From positions 1-64,000 of the forward strand of contig JAIKXV010000029.1 in NCBI GenBank assembly GCA_024683935.1: 64,000 nt of DNA. The letters run 5' to 3'. How positions within the stretch are numbered: position 1 is the stretch's first letter; the number at the start of each line of letters is the position of its first letter. This document shows positions 53,095-63,364 of the stretch, piece by piece. The notes under the pieces are model-generated. The model was not told where the DNA came from, ran no database searches, and saw only the letters and a list, made by a program, of their open reading frames with translations. The translations under genes were made by a program, and so were the position numbers. Source of the stretch: Lachnospiraceae bacterium. GTDB lineage: Bacteria; Bacillota_A; Clostridia; Lachnospirales; Lachnospiraceae.

Positions 53095-53168
53095 CTTTAT
53101 TTAATGGGTTTAATTTCTCTCAAACACCGCTATATCCGGCGGGTTTGTCTGCGCGATAAACTTCAGTG

Positions 53169-54146
53169 TTACTCGAAGGGGAAGACGATACCGAACTGCC
53201 TGCGGATCTCATCCATCTGCTTCATTATCGTAATGGTTTCACTGTGGGGCATTTCCCCGCATTCGATCCTGCCCTCTTCCAATGCCTTTTTACATGCAAG
53301 CACTTCATACTCATAACCGCTGATCTGCTTCGGTACTTCGATATCCTTACGGATCCTGTAGCGGGTTCTGTCCGGTTCGTAGACCGTGATACGCTGGGGA
53401 TTATTGATGTTCTGAACCGTGATGAAGCCGTCCGTTCCGGCGATCAGTCCACTGCGGTCCGTGAGGGCATACATGGTAGTAAACATGCTGGCCATAGTTC
53501 CATCGTTGTATTCCAGCATAATCGTATCCTGCCCGTCGACACCTGTGTCTGTGGGTACCATGAACGCCTCTATCCTTTTAATATCGTTTCCGAGGATCAT
53601 GCTGGAAAAATTGAGCGTATATACCGTAAGATCCAAAAGACATCCGCCTGCAAGCTCAGGCTTTACCATGCGTTCATTCATGTCGATCCTGTAGCCGAGA
53701 TTGGATGCAACGGTAACTACTTTCCCTATCTCCCCCGAATCCACCAGATTGCTGATGATCTTCCTGGACGGCATATATCTGGTCCATATGGCTTCCGTAA
53801 GGAGCAGCTTTTTCTCTTCAGCAAGCTTTATCATCTCCTCTGCCTGGGCTGTATTCGCCGCGAATGCTTTTTCACAGAGAACATTTCTTCCTGCGTTCAG
53901 CGCTTCAATGGTCCATTTATGGTGGTGGGAATGCGGAACCGCAATATAAACGAGATCCACCTTCTCATCGGACAGCATATCCTCATACGATCCGTAGGAT
54001 TTCTCAAATCCCCACTTTTCTGCGAAATCCGCTGCTCTGCTGCCGTCTCTTGCAGCTACAGCGTATGATTCCACTCCCTCGATCCATGAGATCGTCTCCG
54101 CCATTACCTCTGCTATGCCGCCTGCTCCAAGTATTCCTACTCTCAT
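53169..54146 (-). CDS. Gfo/Idh/MocA-family oxidoreductase
   Basis: The 325-residue enzyme has the NAD(P) motif VGILGAGGIAEVMAETI (3-19), the catalytic-region CEKAFAANTAQAEEMI (EKP-like, here EKA) and a C-terminal alpha/beta domain. It oxidises or reduces a sugar or inositol; the substrate is open. I start at ATG 54146 (MRVGILG). An upstream ATG at 54254 would overlap the previous gene with no motif support. It is followed by a terminator. Confidence 0.88.
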   Translation of the reverse strand: MRVGILGAGGIAEVMAETISWIEGVESYAVAARDGSRAADFAEKWGFEKSYGSYEDMLSDEKVDLVYIAVPHSHHHKWTIEALNAGRNVLCEKAFAANTAQAEEMIKLAEEKKLLLTEAIWTRYMPSRKIISNLVDSGEIGKVVTVASNLGYRIDMNERMVKPELAGGCLLDLTVYTLNFSSMILGNDIKRIEAFMVPTDTGVDGQDTIMLEYNDGTMASMFTTMYALTDRSGLIAGTDGFITVQNINNPQRITVYEPDRTRYRIRKDIEVPKQISGYEYEVLACKKALEEGRIECGEMPHSETITIMKQMDEIRRQFGIVFPFE

Positions 54147-54213
54147 TCCTTTTGTCCCTTTCTCATGATAAACCTGCAGCCATACCCGTTTCCGATTTCC
54201 CCTGTCTCCCGTG

Positions 54214-55401
54214 TCACCCGGTAAGCTCTTCTGCAAGAGTGAGGGCTTTTTCAACTACCACATCGGAGTTATAATGCTGCCACTCGCCCCAGCGTCCGAG
54301 TCCGATAATGCCCTTTTTCCTGAGCTCCGATAACAGATCGCTCATAGTCTCGTTTTTCCCGATCGTATTCAGGGGATACGCATATTCATTCACAAAATGA
54401 GTGAACCCGCTTTCGTGGTATCTTTCGAGATTTGTCTCTGTCCAGTATCCATTTGAAGAACCACAGAAATTGTGTCTGACAAGTATCCGGTGATAATCCT
54501 TATCCTGGTCAGGATAGTAGATCCAATGAGCCTTCGTATCTAAGTCTTCGGGATGATATTCCGTAACAATGGAAGAGAATTTTAGCGTATCTATCCCCTT
54601 AAGAAGCTTTTCATCCGCACCCTTAATACTTTCAAAAGCTGTCCAGGGGGTGGTATTTATGATAGTATCGGCCCGGTACTCACCGTTAACGGTACCGTTA
54701 TCCGCATCTATAGTTTTTGCCTCAACGCCGGTCAGCAGCCGGTCTCCCAAACTATCCGCAATACGGCTCCAGAGCTCACCGTAGCCATACTTCTTCGGAT
54801 AGAAAAATTCCGCATGTCCCGGCTGGGTTCCGTAGGCCCTGTGCTCTAAGCAGCTCCTTAAAGTATCTTCAAAGGATACGTCCGGCAGCTTTTCCAGCCA
54901 GTATGTGCCGAGGGAATCGAGATTTTTCCCGAACATTTTTTCATTATAGGGAAGCATATAATCCTCTGCTATACGCTTTCCTAACTTCCAGTAGATCCAG
55001 TCGGTGAATTTCTCCGGTTTGGGTTTCCCTGATACACAGCCCGCCTCGGCTATGGCTTTCAGGTATTCCACCTGGGAATCTATATCCAGCATCCAGATGT
55101 TCGCTTCTATGGGACTCCCTATTATCTGACCCTTAAGGTCTATTCTGGAATCCCTTTCAAATCTGTCCCACTCCTCTTCCGGCATAAATTTAAAAAGGAA
55201 CTCATTGACCTTCGGACGCCTCACATCTAAAAAATGTCCTCCTCCGATGTCAAAGCCGGTGCCGTCAATAGTGACGCTGCGGCAGAGTCCGCCCGCTTCC
55301 TTTTCCTTTTCCAGAACTAAAAAGTCTGTTATTCCCTTTTCCTTTAATGCGGCAGCAAGGGAGAGTCCTGCTGCTCCCCCTCCTATTATCAGATATTTCA
55401 T
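54214..55401 (-). CDS. FAD-dependent amine-oxidase/UDP-galactopyranose-mutase-like protein
   Basis: The 395-residue protein starts YLIIGGGAAGLSLAAALKEKG, with LEKEKEAGGLCRSV and GGGHFLDV, as in protoporphyrinogen-oxidase-like and UDP-galactopyranose-mutase-like flavoproteins. In glycan clusters such enzymes rearrange sugar rings. Function inferred; no single family name fits fully. It ends 68 nt before the Gfo/Idh gene and starts 7 nt after the GGDEF gene. Confidence 0.8.
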   Translation of the reverse strand: MKYLIIGGGAAGLSLAAALKEKGITDFLVLEKEKEAGGLCRSVTIDGTGFDIGGGHFLDVRRPKVNEFLFKFMPEEEWDRFERDSRIDLKGQIIGSPIEANIWMLDIDSQVEYLKAIAEAGCVSGKPKPEKFTDWIYWKLGKRIAEDYMLPYNEKMFGKNLDSLGTYWLEKLPDVSFEDTLRSCLEHRAYGTQPGHAEFFYPKKYGYGELWSRIADSLGDRLLTGVEAKTIDADNGTVNGEYRADTIINTTPWTAFESIKGADEKLLKGIDTLKFSSIVTEYHPEDLDTKAHWIYYPDQDKDYHRILVRHNFCGSSNGYWTETNLERYHESGFTHFVNEYAYPLNTIGKNETMSDLLSELRKKGIIGLGRWGEWQHYNSDVVVEKALTLAEELTG

Positions 55402-55408
55402 TTTTTAT

Positions 55409-57394
55409 TTACTCCCTCATTACACTCTTCCGTCGTGCCGACTTGGCTTCATAAAGCCTCTCATCTGCGACCTTCAGGGCTGTCTTTAATCCGATCGGCA
55501 TGTCTCCGGCCCGGAGTTCGCAGCACCCCACAGATACATTTACGTAGTAAGGTTTTTCGGAATCGGCATTCCAGTCTCCGCAGCGGATCCTGACTCTGGT
55601 CACAAAGGCCTCGATATCTCCCTCCGATTCCAGTTTCATTATTCCCGTGAATTCATCTCCGCCTGAACGGCCGATAGGACTGCCCGCCGGCAGTGTCTGC
55701 TTCAGTATCTCCGTTGCCGATCGGATGGCATAATCGCCTTCCGCATGACCGAAATTATCATTTATCTGCTTCAGATGATCAAGATCCGCCATTACCAGGG
55801 CATACGTACTGTCATCATTTTCCTTTGTCTCATGGATAAAATCAACGACGCGGCTCATTACGCCGGTACGGTTCAGTACACCGGTGAGTTCGTCATGACT
55901 TGCCGCATAATCAAGTATCTGGTTTTTCTCTTCCAGAGCCTGCCTCATTTCCTGCTGTTCGAGAGCGAGATACAGGAAGAAAAGAGCACTTCCTATTTCC
56001 AGGGAAAGAGTCTCGTAAAACAGGACGTCACTGAAGTCTATCTCTACGCTGAGCACTCCATATTGGGTATTCCCATGGAAAAGTATGAAGTTCATGCGGT
56101 TAACAGGCCCTTCATAAGGCTCTACCCAGGCTCTGGTCATTCCGCCATATGAGATCCTGGGAGCATCCTTCTTGTCATATGAGACGAAGTTCTCGCCCTT
56201 CTGCCTCATAAAAAGCCTGAGATAAGGCGGCGCCGTAAGCATGTCTCCCTCTTCCATGACCATGGGTTTTTCGAGAAGGCATACCATGGAACTCTTTGTC
56301 CCGATATGGCTTAAAAGATTCGCCATCTTCTCAAAAAACTTTTTCTCCGTAACGGAGCGCATCTGAAGATTTCTGAGGATCAGAGTGGAAACCAGGGACT
56401 TTAACTGCATCTGATAAGCATTTGATCTGCTTTCTACCAAAAGCCTGTTCTCGCCGCCTTCTTTAGTTACCCGCTTTTTCTCCTGATGATCAGTACACCC
56501 GCAGGACGAACGGCATACAAAGTCCGCATGAAGAACCTCGCTCTTCGCATCTTCTCCGTGAAGGATCTGACGTATTTTTTCGGCGCATCTCTTTGCTATT
56601 TCCTCATAGTCCTGGAATACGGTTGTGAGCGGAGGGTCCAGATAAGCAGAGATCGGAACATCATCGAAACCGGTAACAAAGAAATCCTTTCCGACGGTCT
56701 TCCCCATCTCCTTTACCACTCTGTAAACCGTCATCGCCATTTCATCATTAGATGCGGCAATGGCTTTGAGATCCGGATGTCTCTCGAGAAGATCCCGTAC
56801 CTCTTTCTCAACATGTCCCTGATAATTGCCTTTTACTATCAGACTGTCGTCCTTTTCTATCCCGCTTTCCTCCAAGGCGTCCAAATATGCCTGCAGACGC
56901 ACTCCGCTGTCCACATGGCTCATCTGACCGGTAAGTAAACCGATCTTTTTAAGGCCGTGGCAGTTTATCAGGTGGAGTATGCACTCCTTCATGCCCGAGT
57001 AATTATCTACGTTTATGATTATGCTCCCGGGATTCTCAGGAAGCGATTTGTCATCTTTTAAGAGAATGACCGGAACCTTCGGCAGATGGGCTATGAATCT
57101 GTGAATATCCATGAAGTGATTCTGCCCTATTTTTATATTCCCGTAGATGATCACCAGGATATCCGGCGCGTCATAATTACTGTATGAAAAAAGGGAATAA
57201 TAATGACTTCCGAACCCGACGTCATCAAGGGAATATTGCTCCACTAAGCTGGATGAGACTGTTCCGAAATAAAAACGGATATCCACGTTTTCGTCCCGAA
57301 GAGACTCATTAACAATAGTCGCCAGAAGCCGGTTCAGGTTGTCTTCCCTGAACTGGCCGGACATTATTCCGATAACCGGTCTTTTTTTATCCAT
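55409..57394 (-). CDS. soluble sugar-sensing diguanylate cyclase (periplasmic-binding-like + GGDEF)
   Basis: The 661-residue protein has three parts: residues 1-290 a LacI-type sugar-binding fold (GIMSGQFREDN, IGLLTGQMSHVDSGVRLQAYLDAL, FVTGFDDVPISAYLDPPLTTV) without the DNA-binding helix-turn-helix; a middle region (about 320-480, GAF-like); and a GGDEF domain with GRSGGDEF (575-582) and DLDHLKQINDNFGHAEGD. There is no signal peptide or membrane helix, so a cytoplasmic sugar or sugar phosphate probably controls c-di-GMP production. No RxxD inhibitory site. It has its own ribosome site GAGGTG. Confidence 0.9.
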   Translation of the reverse strand: MDKKRPVIGIMSGQFREDNLNRLLATIVNESLRDENVDIRFYFGTVSSSLVEQYSLDDVGFGSHYYSLFSYSNYDAPDILVIIYGNIKIGQNHFMDIHRFIAHLPKVPVILLKDDKSLPENPGSIIINVDNYSGMKECILHLINCHGLKKIGLLTGQMSHVDSGVRLQAYLDALEESGIEKDDSLIVKGNYQGHVEKEVRDLLERHPDLKAIAASNDEMAMTVYRVVKEMGKTVGKDFFVTGFDDVPISAYLDPPLTTVFQDYEEIAKRCAEKIRQILHGEDAKSEVLHADFVCRSSCGCTDHQEKKRVTKEGGENRLLVESRSNAYQMQLKSLVSTLILRNLQMRSVTEKKFFEKMANLLSHIGTKSSMVCLLEKPMVMEEGDMLTAPPYLRLFMRQKGENFVSYDKKDAPRISYGGMTRAWVEPYEGPVNRMNFILFHGNTQYGVLSVEIDFSDVLFYETLSLEIGSALFFLYLALEQQEMRQALEEKNQILDYAASHDELTGVLNRTGVMSRVVDFIHETKENDDSTYALVMADLDHLKQINDNFGHAEGDYAIRSATEILKQTLPAGSPIGRSGGDEFTGIMKLESEGDIEAFVTRVRIRCGDWNADSEKPYYVNVSVGCCELRAGDMPIGLKTALKVADERLYEAKSARRKSVMRE

Positions 57395-57491
57395 AACACA
57401 CCTCGGAAAGCAGATTTATATGACACTAATTATAACACAATATCGCGGGGATTTGGTCTGCGGATATTCTCCTGACCGGACACCGGGCTGA

Positions 57492-57520
57492 TTGACAGGG
57501 TGTGAAAAAAGGGCTATTAT
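57492..57520 (+). promoter_or_regulatory. MATE-gene promoter placed at the start codon
   Basis: Consensus TTGACA (57492-57497), 17 bp, TATTAT (57515-57520). The start codon is at 57531, about 4 nt after the expected start site, with no Shine-Dalgarno in between. Confidence 0.75.
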
Positions 57521-57530
57521 TTGCGCCGTA

Positions 57531-58898
57531 ATGAGTACTAAAAGCGTTCATTCCATGACAGAGGGAGATCCTCTGAAGTTAATACTGCAGTTTGCTTTTC
57601 CCTTATTGCTCGGGAATCTTTTTCAGCAGACGTATAATATAGTTGATGCCGCCATCGTTGGACAGGCCTTAGGTGCCAAGGCTCTTGCGGGAGTAGGCGC
57701 CTCCAGCAGCGTACAGTTTCTGATCATGGGTTTCTGCATCGGACTATGCGCAGGCTTTGCCGTTCCTGTGGCCCAGCGTTTTGGTGCCGGGGATATGAAA
57801 TCCTTAAGACGGTATGTTTTCCACGGCACTCTCCTGGTGATCATATTCTCTGTGGTTCTGACCCTGGCCTGTACTCTGGCCTGCAATAACATACTGCGGA
57901 TCCTCAGGACTCCGGAGGATATTTACGACAACGCCTATATCTATCTCTTTGTGCTGTTCTGCGGGATACCCTTTACCCTGCTGTATAATACGGCTGCCGG
58001 TTTCTTGCGGTCTGTCGGTGACAGCCGCACGCCCTTTATCTTCCTTGCCGTTTCAACGGTCGCGAATATAGGACTGGATCTATACTGCATCACTGTTTTG
58101 AAATGGGGAATCTTCGGAGCTGCCATTGCCACCGTTGCTTCACAGGCAACGAGCGGGATCCTCTGTCTGATCTATATCCTGGTGAAAATGAGATTCATTA
58201 TCCCAAAAACGGAAGATCTGCTTATAAAGGGCTCTTATTTTGCCACCCTGCTGAACATGGGTCTGCCAATGGGTATGCAGTACTCCATAACCGCTATAGG
58301 CAGCATGGTAATGCAGTCCGCCAATAATTCCCTGGGAAGTGTTTATGTTTCCGGCTTTACTGCCGGCATGAAGATAAAACAGTTTACCATGTGTCCCTTT
58401 GATGCGCTGGCAACTGCTGCCGCCACCTTCTGCAGCCAGAATTACGGTGCCGGCAACGTTCTGCGGATCAAAAAAGGATTAAAGATCGGTCTCATTCTGG
58501 CCGTGTCCTACGGTATCTTCGCCGGGCTTCTTTTGATCCTGTTCGGAAGGCCCGCTTCCATGCTGTTTGTGAGCCGGGATTCCACTGCAGTCCTTGATGC
58601 TTCCGCAAAGTATCTCCGTGCCCTCGGCTTTTTCTACTGGTCTCTCGGTATTTTAGGAGTCACCCGAATGGTGACCCAGGGACTGGGGTTCTCAATGCTG
58701 ACGATACTTTCCGGTTTCACGGAAATGGTGGCCCGTATCCTTATGAGCCTGTTTGCGGTTCCCGCATTCGGATATGATGCCATTGTTTTTACTGATCAGA
58801 GTGCATGGCTGTCCGCCTGCTTCTACATAGTCCCTGTCTGCCTTTTCTGTATTAACAGAATAGAAAAATTGCTCCGCATGAAAGCGGAGCAATCATGA
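57531..58898 (+). CDS. MATE-family multidrug/cation efflux protein
   Basis: The 455-residue transporter has about 12 membrane helices in two repeats, opening MTEGDPLKLILQFAFPLLLGNLFQQTYNIVDAAIVG (a MATE hallmark), with AGFLRSVGDSRTPFIF and FCSQNYGAGNVLRI in the two halves. It exchanges Na+ or H+ for drugs or metabolites. I use ATG 57531; an earlier TTG at 57492 is the -35 box. The last codons hold the terminator stem for the convergent kinase gene. Confidence 0.92.
   Translation: MSTKSVHSMTEGDPLKLILQFAFPLLLGNLFQQTYNIVDAAIVGQALGAKALAGVGASSSVQFLIMGFCIGLCAGFAVPVAQRFGAGDMKSLRRYVFHGTLLVIIFSVVLTLACTLACNNILRILRTPEDIYDNAYIYLFVLFCGIPFTLLYNTAAGFLRSVGDSRTPFIFLAVSTVANIGLDLYCITVLKWGIFGAAIATVASQATSGILCLIYILVKMRFIIPKTEDLLIKGSYFATLLNMGLPMGMQYSITAIGSMVMQSANNSLGSVYVSGFTAGMKIKQFTMCPFDALATAAATFCSQNYGAGNVLRIKKGLKIGLILAVSYGIFAGLLLILFGRPASMLFVSRDSTAVLDASAKYLRALGFFYWSLGILGVTRMVTQGLGFSMLTILSGFTEMVARILMSLFAVPAFGYDAIVFTDQSAWLSACFYIVPVCLFCINRIEKLLRMKAEQS
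58861..58893 (-). terminator. terminator of the ribokinase-family gene, inside the MATE 3' end
   Basis: 10-bp stem ATTGCTCCGC/GCGGAGCAAT, 6-nt loop, followed by TTTTTC on the minus strand. It overlaps the MATE coding sequence and could also slow transcription on the plus strand. Confidence 0.8.
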
Positions 58899-58901
58899 AT
58901 C

Positions 58902-59777
58902 TTATTTGAAGACTTCTTCTTTTAACGGTATTGAATCGGTGGCGCCGGGCCTGGTCACCGCAATGGATGACGCCTTTGCTGCTATGTCGAGACTTTCCGG
59001 AATATCGTGTCCGTTTATCACGGAAGAAATAAAGTATCCCGTGAAAGTGTCTCCCGCTGCCGTGGTATCTACAGCCTTTACCTTGTATATTCCCTGACGG
59101 TATTCCTTGTCCTTATGCTTATATATACTGCCTTCACTTCCAAGTGTCAGAACGATCTCTGCCTCCGGGAATTTCTTTGTCAGCGCGGCAAGTATCTTAT
59201 CCGCTTCCTTTTCTCCTGTGATCTGTCCTCCCTCTATCTCATTTAAGAGGAAAAGAGAGATCTTTTTGAGATCGCATTTATCAACCGCACTGTCATAGGG
59301 AGAAGGATTCAGCACGATCTTCAGTTTCCGCTCATAAGCCCGGTCTATGATGTAGTCAAGGAGATTCACTTCGTTCTGGAGGATGAGCATATCACCTTCC
59401 TCGAAGCTGCCCAGAACCTCATCGATGTACTCCTTTGTGAACTGCCGGTTTGCGCCGCCAAAAAGGAGGATTGAATTCTGTCCTTCCTTATCCACCTGGA
59501 TGATAGTGTGTCCCGAACGTCCGGCGATCTTTTTTATAAAAGTCGTGTCCACCCCGTTCTCGGTACATTTATCAATTAAAAGCTGTCCCTCTTCCCCGAC
59601 AAGCCCCGCATGATAGACCTTTACACCTGCCTTAGAAAGGGCAATCGATTGATTCAGGCCCTTTCCGCCGCAGTTTTCCTTTACGTCACCTGTGGGCTCC
59701 GTCTCTCCGGGGATGATGATATGATCCACCGGATAAACATAGTCGATATTCAGGGATCCGAAATTCAATACTTTCAT
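58902..59777 (-). CDS. PfkB-family sugar kinase (ribokinase-like)
   Basis: The 291-residue kinase has NCGGKGLNQSIALSKAG (35-51), LNEIEG and the catalytic VDTTAAGDTFTGYF near the end, the ribokinase pattern. It phosphorylates ribose or a related sugar with ATP. No ribose transporter lies nearby, so the exact sugar is open. Ribosome site AGAGGGG lies 10 nt before the ATG. Confidence 0.88.
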   Translation of the reverse strand: MKVLNFGSLNIDYVYPVDHIIIPGETEPTGDVKENCGGKGLNQSIALSKAGVKVYHAGLVGEEGQLLIDKCTENGVDTTFIKKIAGRSGHTIIQVDKEGQNSILLFGGANRQFTKEYIDEVLGSFEEGDMLILQNEVNLLDYIIDRAYERKLKIVLNPSPYDSAVDKCDLKKISLFLLNEIEGGQITGEKEADKILAALTKKFPEAEIVLTLGSEGSIYKHKDKEYRQGIYKVKAVDTTAAGDTFTGYFISSVINGHDIPESLDIAAKASSIAVTRPGATDSIPLKEEVFK

Positions 59778-59853
59778 GACATTTATACCCCTCTTTCAAC
59801 GTAATATTTATACCTTCGCCGGCTCCGTTATGCAGAATACCGGACAGAGCATC

Positions 59854-61845
59854 TTATACGTTAAATTCTCCGATAGTTTCCTGCAGACTGTCAATACCAC
59901 CGAGAACATCTTTTGTCTCTTCCGTAACGGATTCGCTGGATGCTGTAATTCTCTGCAGATTATTATTGATATCCTGAACAGCGCGGCTCAGGTCTTCCTG
60001 AGTGCTGTCGATTGCTGCGATACCGGACTCTATTCCTTCTATGGATCCGGAGAGTTCCTTGGAGTCTGCATTTAAGAGGCCGCTGATATGCGCATAGAAA
60101 TCGGCATCATCCTTATAATTCTGTGCCAGCTGCTCCATGTTATCGTAATCGCCCATAACAACCTCGTTGAGGAATGTCAGGATATTATTACTCTCATCCG
60201 AAAGCGCCTGCACGCTGTCAGTCACCTTCTGGGTAAGATCATTGACCTTGTCGATCTCGCTCTTGGTTGTTGATGCCAGGCCGTTTATTTCCTCAGCCAC
60301 AACTGCGAAGCCTCTGCCCGCTTCTCCTGCTCTTGCTGCCTCTATGGAAGCATTGAGAGCCAGCAGGTTTGTCTGGCTTGCTATGCCGCTGATCGCATTT
60401 GATACATCAACGATCTCATGTATAACCTTTGCCTCTTCGATAGCTGCAGACAGCCTTTCTCTGGATTCTCTCGTAACATCAACAGCATGGGCTTTGTTCT
60501 TCAGAACCACAGGTACCGTTGCCTCTACGCGGTCGATAATCTCCTTGGTTCTCGCATCCATTTCGTTTATCTGATCCATCAGTGCTTCAACCGTATTGTT
60601 GATCTCGCTGCTGGCATCATTGATGCTCCGTATGCTGTTTGTCTGAACATCGATATTAGCACCTGTTTCCTCCATCGTAGCACTGATTTCGGAAATGCTG
60701 TTATTGATATCGCTGATCTTTTCATTGGTTCCCACCATCTTGTCCTGAATATCCGCAGATTCACTGCGCGTACGACGAATGGTGTAGATAAATCTTTCCT
60801 CCAGTTCCTTTATCAGATAATCGATCTCGGCAACCTCGCTGCCCTTAAAGCTGTTTTTCTCAGTTCCTATTATCTTCTCACGTACAAAGATCTTCATCCT
60901 TTCCATTGGTGCCAGCAGACGTTTTATCATGAGCACCATGATGATAATGGCCGCTGCAGTTGCGATCAAAGCAATGATAACAGCCATAATGATGATCCTG
61001 GTCACGGGAGCGGAAATAACCGCAGAAGGAAGGGCAAGCCCCAGAACCCAGCCGCTCTTTGTTACGGCTGAAGTTGCAAAATAGTTCTTTTCTCCGTCAT
61101 AGTCTTTTTGCTGGATCACAGCACTTCCGGGAGCAGAAACTATACCTGATAAGCCGGACATCACATCCGCTACATTTGTAATGCTGTCCTCTCCGGGTAA
61201 ATATGCGGGGTTGTCATGTATAATTATGTTATTTGAGGAGTCTATCAGGAAACCATACTGGCCGCCTGTTTTGGGTATGCTCTCCATTACGGAATTTATA
61301 GTATCAAGAGTAACGTCCGCGCCTACTACGCCGATCAGCTGTCCATCGTGAAAGATCGGAGAAGCTATGGTGATACACACGCCGCCCACCAGAACATCCA
61401 TGTAGGGATCGGTGACAGTCGTGGCACCCGCAGCCTGTGCTGCCTTATACCATCCACGGGCTGTGGGATCATAACCTTCGGGAGTGGTGGCTTCCGGATT
61501 TGACTGGGTAAACTGCTTATCAGACAAACCTATATACATATTCAGGAGCTCCCCTCTGTTTGATGCATGGGCAACCAGTATCTTGTGAAGCTCTTCTATG
61601 TCGGGAGTTGCGGTTTCGAGACCGTTTACATCATAAACCACACCCTCCACCATGGTCCGTTCACTCTCAAACCAGATATCAATTTCGCCTGCATATTTAT
61701 CCGCCTGATCCTGCAGTTTAGTTGTCTGGCTTTCCGTAAGGTTTTTGCTGGAAATCATCACACACATTCCGTTAGATATCAGTAATGCCAGTATTATTAT
61801 GATGATTACCGTTGAAGTAATTTTCGCATTGATCGTCTTTCCCAT
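59854..61845 (-). CDS. methyl-accepting chemotaxis protein with dCache sensor
   Basis: The 663-residue receptor starts at ATG 61845 behind AGGAGG. It has a first membrane helix (about 9-30) and a roughly 240-residue outside dCache domain ([56 protein letters not shown]). A second helix and the signalling coiled coil follow, with [27 protein letters not shown]. Cache domains of this type often bind amino acids or small acids. Promoter TTGACC-17-TATTAT overlaps a palindrome. Confidence 0.94.
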   Translation of the reverse strand: MGKTINAKITSTVIIIIILALLISNGMCVMISSKNLTESQTTKLQDQADKYAGEIDIWFESERTMVEGVVYDVNGLETATPDIEELHKILVAHASNRGELLNMYIGLSDKQFTQSNPEATTPEGYDPTARGWYKAAQAAGATTVTDPYMDVLVGGVCITIASPIFHDGQLIGVVGADVTLDTINSVMESIPKTGGQYGFLIDSSNNIIIHDNPAYLPGEDSITNVADVMSGLSGIVSAPGSAVIQQKDYDGEKNYFATSAVTKSGWVLGLALPSAVISAPVTRIIIMAVIIALIATAAAIIIMVLMIKRLLAPMERMKIFVREKIIGTEKNSFKGSEVAEIDYLIKELEERFIYTIRRTRSESADIQDKMVGTNEKISDINNSISEISATMEETGANIDVQTNSIRSINDASSEINNTVEALMDQINEMDARTKEIIDRVEATVPVVLKNKAHAVDVTRESRERLSAAIEEAKVIHEIVDVSNAISGIASQTNLLALNASIEAARAGEAGRGFAVVAEEINGLASTTKSEIDKVNDLTQKVTDSVQALSDESNNILTFLNEVVMGDYDNMEQLAQNYKDDADFYAHISGLLNADSKELSGSIEGIESGIAAIDSTQEDLSRAVQDINNNLQRITASSESVTEETKDVLGGIDSLQETIGEFNV

Positions 61846-61863
61846 GAACTTAATCCTCCTATG

Positions 61864-61928
61864 CAATGCATAATTATACTGATTTCATTCATTGTATAAA
61901 TAATATATGCATTGTCTTTGTTGGTCAA
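61864..61928 (-). promoter_or_regulatory. chemoreceptor promoter with inverted repeat
   Basis: -35 TTGACC (61923-61928), 17 bp, -10 TATTAT (61900-61905). The arms CAATGCATA (61906-61914 on the coding strand) and TATGCATTG (61864-61872) form a perfect 9-bp inverted repeat. It extends to about 14 pairs with one bulge and covers the -10 and start site. Confidence 0.55.
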
Positions 61929-61963
61929 GACGCTTTACTATGGTCACTTCATTAATTAAACCC

Positions 61964-63127
61964 TCATTTTACTTCTGTCAGGTCAACCTTTGCATCCTCA
62001 AAGAGATAATCATATCCCTTCCCTGTTTTAGGATCGATCATATACCAGGCACTGGTAGCTGTGTGAGTAGGCAGCTGCTCATAGAGGTGGATGAGGATCA
62101 TCCCGTCATCCTGCTCCTCTCCTTCGGCAACGGGCGGTCTGAAATTGTTATGCTTCTCATAATAATCCTGCGCCATTTTGCACAACTCATCTGTTGTATA
62201 ACCGCCTCCGCTGTTTGCAGCAGGCTCCTCTTTCTTTTCATACGACGATTCCTTTGAATCCGCGGCTATTCCAAAGGGCTTGAAATTTATAGTACCGATA
62301 TCGGAAACAAAGCCATCCATAAGCATATTGAAATCTTCTTCCGAAACAGGCTGACCCATGGAAGCATCAAAGTCATCTGTCTGAACGAAAAACCACGGCT
62401 TATTTTTATCGGCATTTTCGTCATAAAGCAGTCCTTCCACCATCCTGAGCCTGTCTGCCTCCGGATCCAGTACATAGCTGAAGAAAAATCCGTCAGATGC
62501 GCCGCTTGATCCTTCCCTGAATATCGAGGATCCGTCAACACAGAGGTAATAACAGTCCCTCTCTCCACCATCTATAAGTATGACCGGTTTTCCCTTCTTC
62601 AGGGTATAGGCCTGATAAATAGTATCCTGGTATCCTTCTTCCGGCTGCCTTCCGATAAAGAGCTCAGCGATGCCGTCTTTATTTATATCCGTTATCATGT
62701 AACCGATCTTATCCCTGTCTTTTTCATCATTGGAATATATCAACATATAGGAAAGACCGTTATCTATAAGCTTATCTCCGTCCCATCCCTCCTGCAGAGC
62801 TGTTTTATATTTTTCCAGGATTTCCTGATAGTCTTTTTCAGCCTGCGCTAACAGCTCGGGATTTTCCTCTATAGATATTGACTCTTCCGGCATTTCAGCT
62901 TCCTGAATCGCATTCTCGTCCGGTGCTTCCTCATTTTCTTCCTCAGCCGCTGCAGCCTGTTCTGCTTTAGGAGCTGTAGGAGCCTGAGCTTCCTCGGCTG
63001 CCTGACCGGCTGCCTCTGCCGAACCCTTCTCAGGAGATACTCCTGAGGTATCTGCCTTATTACAGCCCTGCATAAGGCCTGCCATCAGCATAGTCGTGAT
63101 CAGGATAACTAAAACTTTCTTATTCAT
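61964..63127 (-). CDS. hypothetical lipoprotein
   Basis: The 387-residue protein has a lipoprotein signal (VLVILITTMLMAGLMQGC, Cys22) and an Ala/Glu/Pro-rich stretch (about 35-95). A structured part follows with DKIGYMITDINKDGIAELFIG, a motif seen in VCBS/FG-GAP-like Ca-binding turns. It ends in a domain with YEQLPTHTATSAWYMIDPKTGKGYD. I do not recognise a named function. It is placed outside the membrane. Start chosen at the ATG behind AAGGAGAGC. Confidence 0.75.
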   Translation of the reverse strand: MNKKVLVILITTMLMAGLMQGCNKADTSGVSPEKGSAEAAGQAAEEAQAPTAPKAEQAAAAEEENEEAPDENAIQEAEMPEESISIEENPELLAQAEKDYQEILEKYKTALQEGWDGDKLIDNGLSYMLIYSNDEKDRDKIGYMITDINKDGIAELFIGRQPEEGYQDTIYQAYTLKKGKPVILIDGGERDCYYLCVDGSSIFREGSSGASDGFFFSYVLDPEADRLRMVEGLLYDENADKNKPWFFVQTDDFDASMGQPVSEEDFNMLMDGFVSDIGTINFKPFGIAADSKESSYEKKEEPAANSGGGYTTDELCKMAQDYYEKHNNFRPPVAEGEEQDDGMILIHLYEQLPTHTATSAWYMIDPKTGKGYDYLFEDAKVDLTEVK

Positions 63128-63171
63128 TACGCTCTCCTTAATATTTATAACCATATCTGCAGATAAGTATT

Positions 63172-63199
63172 ATTATACTGATAACTGCAGTACCTGCAA
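63172..63199 (-). promoter_or_regulatory. promoter of the lipoprotein gene
   Basis: -35 TTGCAG (63194-63199), 16 bp, -10 TATAAT (63172-63177); CTGCAG repeats flank it. Confidence 0.55.
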
Positions 63200-63272
63200 T
63201 AATCCTAAATAATAAATGTACCCATACCGGTTCAGGACCCGCTTTTAATGAGATTTATTTAAAATAAAAAAG

Positions 63273-63345
<73 letters not shown>

Positions 63346-63364
63346 GAATAGTGAGCATGATCAG

